A program made the translations under genes and the position numbers. 64,000 nt of DNA, taken from the NCBI RefSeq assembly GCF_000166135.1, contig NC_014666.1, forward strand, positions 7,130,001 to 7,194,000, given 5' to 3'. This stretch comes from Pseudofrankia inefficax. Lineage in GTDB: Bacteria > Actinomycetota > Actinomycetes > Frankiales > Frankiaceae. The notes beneath the pieces are model-generated. The model was not told where the DNA came from, ran no database searches, and was given only the letters and a program-made list of their open reading frames with translations. Of the stretch, positions 60,448-64,000 are shown in pieces. Numbering within the stretch: the stretch's first letter is position 1; each line of letters starts with the position of its first letter.

Positions 60448-60473
60448 TGTGATGTCTCAGGACATCGGAGACA
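60448..60473. repeat. Left terminal inverted repeat of the IS
   Basis: Begins TGTGATGTCTCAGGACAT and mismatches the right end at three positions. Confidence 0.88.
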
Positions 60474-60501
60474 GCTGAACCCTCATCTCGGGGGTTCGGC
60501 T
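60473..60501 (-). terminator. Hairpin overlapping the transposase stop
   Basis: AGCTGAACCC pairs with GGGTTCGGCT (one G-U) around a 9-nt loop, overlapping the last codons of the minus-strand transposase. It also blocks read-through from the AICE. Confidence 0.55.
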
Positions 60502-61715
60502 GTTTGGGTTTTGGGGGCGGGTCCGCGGGGTCGGCCCGTGGGCTGGTAGTCGCGGGTCGGGTCGATGGTGAGCTCGCGGATGATCTCGCCGGTGGTGGCG
60601 TGGATGATCCGGGCGTGCAGGTCGTGGACGAGCAGGAGTACGGGGGTTCGGGCGTGGGTTCGTCCGATCCCGATGTGGTGCAGCCGGCCGTTCACGCGCA
60701 GGGTGAGTTTCCCGTTGGCGTCGACGTGGTCGCGCCGGACGCGGTCATGGCTGTCGGCGCTGCGGTCGGTGTTCGGTCGGGCTTTCGGCCGGGCCTGATA
60801 GGCGACGGCAGGCGTGCAGCGGCCTGGTAGCGATCGATGCGGCCGGTGCTGGTTATAAGTCTCGACGAACTGGTCGATCAGCGTCTGCAGCGCGTAAGTG
60901 CTGGCCGGTTGAACGGGCTGCGCGGCCAGCCATTTTTTCAACGTCTGTTGGAAGCGTTCGACTTTCCCGCAGGTCGTGGGATGGTTCGGCCGGGAGTTCT
61001 TCTGCACGATCCCGAGGCGGCGTAGCTCTGCTTCGAACCCGGTCCGCCCGCCCGCGACACCGGCGCTGGCGAGCCGGACCGTGTAGACCATCCCGTTGTC
61101 CGTGAGCGTCGAGGCGGGGTAGCCGTGCAGGTCAGCGGCCTGCCGGAAGCTCGCGACCACGATCCTCCCAGTGATCTTCAGGTGAGCTGAGACTCGTAGG
61201 GCGAACCGGGAATGATCGTCCAGCCAGGTGAGAATTTCGGTGTCGATGCCGATTTTGCCGTTCGGCCGGGTCAGCCGGTAATGGGTGAAGTCTGACTGCC
61301 AGCATTCGTTCGGCTGGTCCGCCTGGAAACGGATGTAGGACGAGCGGGGCCGTTTCGCAGGCTCGGGTGTGACCGCCCCGGCACGGTTCAGAATCCGGTT
61401 GATCGTCGCCCGCGACAGCGTCGTGTCGTGGTGATGGGCGAGATGCCAGCCGATTGTGTCCGCGCCGGCGTCCAGGCCGGCTTCGGCCAACTCCTTACGT
61501 AACCGCAGCACGAGGTCAACCATCGCCACCGACGTTGCGGTCGGAGACGAGACCGGCCGTCGCGACCGCGGCTCGAACGCCACCTCCCCCTCAGCGTCGT
61601 AGCGGGCTTTCAGCTTGTAGACCCAGCCCCGGCTCACCTCGTACCGGCGGGCGACCTGCGCCGCCGTCTGCCCCTCCACGACCAGAGCCGTGATCACCAA
61701 CCGCGCCTTCGACAT
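60483..61715 (-). CDS. IS481-family transposase
   Basis: A 410-aa DDE transposase. The N-terminal HTH (TAAQVARRYEVSRGWVYKLKAR) and HTH_32-like segment precede the catalytic core: Asp142 in CWQSDFTHY, Asp206 in TLTDNGMVYT and Glu253 in GKVERFQQT. YNQHRPHRSLPGRCTPAVAY is the typical IS481/IS3 C-terminal signature. A further domain of about 90 residues (KLTLRVNGRLHHIGIGRTH…) extends the C-terminus, as in some IS481 members. The frame is intact, so the IS could be active. Confidence 0.93.
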   Translation of the reverse strand: MSKARLVITALVVEGQTAAQVARRYEVSRGWVYKLKARYDAEGEVAFEPRSRRPVSSPTATSVAMVDLVLRLRKELAEAGLDAGADTIGWHLAHHHDTTLSRATINRILNRAGAVTPEPAKRPRSSYIRFQADQPNECWQSDFTHYRLTRPNGKIGIDTEILTWLDDHSRFALRVSAHLKITGRIVVASFRQAADLHGYPASTLTDNGMVYTVRLASAGVAGGRTGFEAELRRLGIVQKNSRPNHPTTCGKVERFQQTLKKWLAAQPVQPASTYALQTLIDQFVETYNQHRPHRSLPGRCTPAVAYQARPKARPNTDRSADSHDRVRRDHVDANGKLTLRVNGRLHHIGIGRTHARTPVLLLVHDLHARIIHATTGEIIRELTIDPTRDYQPTGRPRGPAPKTQTAEPPR

Positions 61716-61745
61716 CGACCATGATCGAACTAGTCGGTCTCGTCT

Positions 61746-61804
61746 CCGATGACCCGAGACACGTGTCGCCTATGTCCTGAGACACCTGTCTCCTATGTCC
61801 TGAG
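61746..61804. repeat. Subterminal 23-bp-spaced repeats at the right IS end
   Basis: CCTATGTCCTGAG occurs at 61769–61781 and 61792–61804, with a diverged copy (CCGATGACCCGAG) at 61746–61758. The spacing is exactly 23 bp. They overlap the transposase promoter region and the terminal repeat, so they are likely transposase-binding and autoregulatory sites. Confidence 0.65.
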
Positions 61805-61812
61805 CCAGCACA
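61787..61812. repeat. Right terminal inverted repeat of the IS
   Basis: Ends …GTCCTGAGCCAGCACA, complementary to the left end at 23 of 26 positions. Confidence 0.88.
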
Positions 61813-61827
61813 CCCCCTCCCGCACGA
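61813..61827. repeat. Right 15-bp target-site duplication of the IS
   Basis: Exact copy of 60433–60447. Chromosomal sequence continues after it. Confidence 0.88.
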
Positions 61828-62220
61828 GCGGGTCGACGCTGCTCGCCGTCCTCTGGCCGGCTTCGCCGGTCGCCGCGATGTCTATCCGGGGGACGACCCC
61901 CGGACCCCCGGTGCGGGGCTCCGCCCCGCCATTCGGGTTCGAATAACCACCGTGAAGGTGCACGAGCCGGTCGACGCTGCCGAATCGCCGTGTCGCAGCA
62001 GGTCACGCCACTTTCCCCGATCATCGTCCACCGGGCTGCTGTCCGGCCGAGTCCGGGCGGTCGCGGACTATGCGCGGACGAGTGCCGCCCCCACAGGGGA
62101 TGTCCGCTCCGAGCCCCGAACATGATCGCGAGTTCGGCCCTCAAGTGGTTGCGGCGAGGCCCGATTCACGACCACCTGAGGGCGAAAACGGCGATCACTT
62201 CCTCGACGACGCCCGCGGCT
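61828..62220. other. Intergenic chromosome right of the IS
   Basis: The 393 bp contain no supported gene. A GCGGGGC-TCC-GCCCCGC palindrome lies at 61913–61929. CGAGCGGGTCGACGCTGC (61825) recurs with one change at 61959. The dispersed palindromic repeat listed next ends the region. Confidence 0.5.
62123..62196. repeat. Dispersed palindromic repeat, copy 2
   Basis: Same architecture as 2571–2645: TGATCG…GCCCTC…GTGGTTGC.GG.G.GGCC.CGATT..CGACCA..GAGGGCG..AAC.GCGATCA, 74 bp. It lies 24 bp past the stop of the minus-strand glycoside hydrolase gene, again a terminator position. Confidence 0.75.
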
Positions 62221-63480
62221 TTACCAGAGCTGGGCGTAGAGGGCCGCGCTGTTCGGGTTCTCGTCCGGGTTGACCAGCGAGGAGTGCACGTTGTCCGGCG
62301 ACGAGTCGCTGAAATAGGCCTCGTAGGCGAGGTCGTCGGAGTTCGCGCGCAGAACGTTGTACATGGCCCGGATGTAGACCGGGTTGTCGCCGCCCGCCTG
62401 GCCCGCCCGGCCCGCGCCGGTGTCCTGTGTGCCGACGAGGCCCCACTCGGGGACCGAGAACTGCTTGCCGTGCGCCCGCGCGAACGCGATCACCGAGCAC
62501 AGCCCGGTCGCCTCGTGGCACTGCTGGTCGAAGGTCGCCTGGGTGAGGCTCGGCGGCCAGTGGTCGTAGGTGTCGATGCCGACGATGTCGACATAGCCGT
62601 TGCCCGGGTAGGCGTCGAGGCCGCCGCTGTGGGAGTTCAGCGTCCAGTCGATCCGCACCTTCGGATCGGTGGCGCGGATCGCGGTGACGACCTGCTGGAA
62701 GCAGCGGATCCACGTGCTCGTGTCGGTCTTGCTGACCGACCAGGGTTCCCAGTCGCCGTTGGCCTCCCAGGCGAGCCGCACGATCGTGTCCGACCGGCCC
62801 TGGGCGGTCAGCCAACTGCCGAACTGATTCCATTTCGCGGCGTATCCGCCGTTCGCGCAGGTGCCCATGTCACCTCCGCCGTCCGGGTAGAACGACTCGG
62901 AGATCACCCAACGGCCGTTGAAGGTGGAGAACTTCTCCGGACCGGAGCCGATCCACGGGTGGACCATCGTGTCCCAGCTGCTCAGGTCGGCGAACGTCTG
63001 CACGACGTTGACCGGCGTGCCGCGGAACCGCTCCCACGCCTGCACCTGGCTCAGGCTGCCGGCGGTGATCCCCGACAGGCCGCCCGGAACGCGCCCACCG
63101 CCTGGCGCGGCGGCCAGGGCGGCGGGCGGCTTCGCCGTCGTGGCCCCCGGTGTCGGGGTCGGTGTCGTCGTCGGCGTCGCCGCGGCGGGCGAGGTCGGCG
63201 CCGCGGTGGTGGCGAGCGCCAGCGCCCGGCTGAGCCCGTTCCCGAGGCTGGGGGCCACGACGACGCTGCTCCCGCCGTGCGGGGTCAGCACGAGGAATCC
63301 AAGGGCCGCCGCTGCCACGGTCAGAGCGGTGGCGGCGGCCGTCCAGCCGAGCCTGCGCCGACCGCCGCGCCCGCCCTCGCTGCCCGGAGTCCGCCTGGCT
63401 GGGGTGCGCGCATCGGCCGGCCGTACGTCGGGCGCCTGTGAGGCCACCGTGCTCGCCGAGACGCCTGCCCGATGTCGCAC
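62221..63480 (-). CDS. Secreted GH26-like glycoside hydrolase
   Basis: A 419-aa extracellular enzyme. A short basic N-terminus and one membrane helix (TAAATALTVAAAALGFLVL) are followed by a Thr/Pro/Ala linker and a catalytic domain from about residue 135. The domain resembles GH26 beta-mannanase/endoglucanases: VRLAWEANGDWEPW holds the acid/base Glu, YVDIVGIDTYD follows, and FSVPEWGLVG holds the nucleophile Glu. Two Cys pairs (CANGG, RCFQQ; QQCHEATGLC) may form disulfides. GTG 63480 is chosen for GGAAGGGA upstream; another GTG at 63522 would add 14 residues. A palindromic repeat follows the stop. Confidence 0.8.
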   Translation of the reverse strand: MRHRAGVSASTVASQAPDVRPADARTPARRTPGSEGGRGGRRRLGWTAAATALTVAAAALGFLVLTPHGGSSVVVAPSLGNGLSRALALATTAAPTSPAAATPTTTPTPTPGATTAKPPAALAAAPGGGRVPGGLSGITAGSLSQVQAWERFRGTPVNVVQTFADLSSWDTMVHPWIGSGPEKFSTFNGRWVISESFYPDGGGDMGTCANGGYAAKWNQFGSWLTAQGRSDTIVRLAWEANGDWEPWSVSKTDTSTWIRCFQQVVTAIRATDPKVRIDWTLNSHSGGLDAYPGNGYVDIVGIDTYDHWPPSLTQATFDQQCHEATGLCSVIAFARAHGKQFSVPEWGLVGTQDTGAGRAGQAGGDNPVYIRAMYNVLRANSDDLAYEAYFSDSSPDNVHSSLVNPDENPNSAALYAQLW

Positions 63481-63873
63481 CCGAGATCCCTTCCGCCCGA
63501 CGGCCTCGCAATCGGCGACCACGCTCGAACCGGGTGCACGGGGACGGGATTGCTCGCTGTGTCGTCTCGCACGCTAACTTCCGGCGAGATGCCTTTGCGC
63601 ACCGGTGTGCGGTCCCGCCCGGGATGTCGCGGTGACGAAGGTATTTCGTTGTTTCGCCGGTGTCCTAGGGGTCGGACCGCGCCGAGCCGATGAACGAACA
63701 GGCCGGGCTCCCTGACCAGCAGCCGGGAGTCCTCCGGAACCCGCGGTGGGTGCGCTATCTCGTCGTTGTCAGGGCAGCCCCTCCGGGTCAGCACAGCGCG
63801 AAGCCCGGCCGCGTCGCGACGCGGCCGGGCTTCGGCAGTCGGTCGGGTGGACCTGGGCGGTGCGAGGCCCGCC
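63481..63873. other. Intergenic region between the hydrolase and the RCC1 gene
   Basis: The 393 bp hold the hydrolase promoter region and the terminator of the RCC1-repeat gene. I looked for cyclic-dinucleotide riboswitch features before the secreted hydrolase and saw none convincing. Confidence 0.4.
63799..63834 (-). terminator. Perfect 36-nt palindrome, terminator of the RCC1 gene
   Basis: CGAAGCCCGGCCGCGTCG and its exact complement abut with no spacer. It lies 40 bp past the stop of the minus-strand gene at the window edge. Confidence 0.8.
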
Positions 63874-64000
63874 TCAGTTCACCGCGTACCCGCTGAGGCC
63901 GCCGCCGGCGATCGTCGTGATGCCGCTCAGGCCGGTGACCTGGGCCGGGGTCGACCGGTTGGTGGTGGTGCCGTTACCGAGCGCGCCGCCGGCGCCGGAT
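63874..64000 (-). CDS. RCC1-repeat protein (partial, C-terminal end only)
   Basis: The last 42 codons of a minus-strand gene read GALGNGTTTNRSTPAQVTGL followed by SGITTIAGGGLSGYAVN and stop. This is one blade of an RCC1-type beta-propeller (GQLGnGt…P..V.GL..v..IagG). Bacterial members are mostly secreted proteins of unknown role. The 5' part lies outside the window. Confidence 0.75.
   Translation of the reverse strand, partial: SGAGGALGNGTTTNRSTPAQVTGLSGITTIAGGGLSGYAVN

Larger units (their letters stand above)
60448..61812. mobile_element. IS481-family insertion sequence (1,365 bp), complete
   Basis: Ends are TGTG…CACA with 26-bp terminal inverted repeats (60448–60473 and 61787–61812) matching at 23 positions. 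A 15-bp target duplication flanks it, within the range known for IS481. It carries one intact transposase gene on the minus strand. It inserted in the chromosome-proximal edge of attR after the AICE was in place, or into the tRNA 3' end region beforehand. Confidence 0.92.

Noticed and set aside
63481-63700. Possible cyclic-di-AMP or c-di-GMP riboswitch upstream of the secreted hydrolase
   Set aside because: No conserved core of either class could be found on the minus strand.

Overview
This is a high-GC actinobacterial chromosome segment with strong codon bias and many GTG starts. Several promoters look leaderless, and there are two WhiB genes and a murI–Rv1339-like–rph–rdgB cluster. The mix of a mycobacterial Sdh1-type succinate dehydrogenase, glycan genes and STAND/TPR proteins with 46-residue repeats suggests a Frankia-like (Frankiaceae or related) organism. 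That assignment is inference from family content, not a database match.

Left chromosomal flank (1–27,670). It carries a partial flavin reductase, adenine deaminase, an amidohydrolase, an aldo/keto reductase convergent with a LacI regulator, and a Tat-exported PhoX/DUF839 protein. Then come sdhCAB and a sortase-anchored wall protein. A glycan block follows: DUF4012 protein, Wzz/BY-kinase-like protein, FlaA1/CapD-type dehydratase, NAD-sugar epimerase and NeuD-like acyltransferase. After it lie a tyrosine phosphatase, an RpiB-like isomerase and the rdgB–rph–Rv1339-like–murI cluster.

Integrated element (27,702–60,445, about 32.7 kb). An actinomycete integrative and conjugative element (AICE) sits in the 3' end of tRNA-Leu(UAG). 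It is bounded by a perfect 51-bp direct repeat: attL is the 3' part of the tRNA gene and attR is a truncated tRNA copy. Its modules, left to right, are: tyrosine integrase; a repeat-rich non-coding segment; a 1,283-aa EAD1-like/NB-ARC/alpha-solenoid STAND protein; a PLP enzyme of the ACC deaminase/D-cysteine desulfhydrase family; a divergent Nudix–GntR pair with operator-like palindromes; and then a tightly coupled plus-strand run. That run contains small ORFs, Xis-like HTH, WhiB, SpdB-like DUF2637 protein, lytic transglycosylase, a TraB/FtsK-like translocase, a degenerate TraB paralogue, a second WhiB, an orphan C5 methyltransferase, Prim-Pol primase and a replication ATPase. The last cargo, next to attR, is a Trypco2 protein plus a trypsin/STAND/TPR protein. 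The element therefore combines integration, replication, conjugation and regulation modules with two probable NTP-dependent conflict (immunity) systems at opposite ends.

Right end. A complete 1,365-bp IS481-family insertion sequence (60,448–61,812) landed at the attR edge. It has 26-bp imperfect inverted repeats and a 15-bp target duplication. Chromosome resumes at about 61,828 with a dispersed palindromic repeat (a second copy lies at 2,571), a secreted GH26-like glycoside hydrolase and the 3' end of an RCC1-repeat protein.

The most unusual signals are the paralogue of the conjugative ATPase that has lost both Walker motifs, a 13-copy GTCTCG array inside the spdB-like gene, matched GTGGAAT pairs beside both att sites, the repeat-rich region after int, and the two STAND cargo systems.
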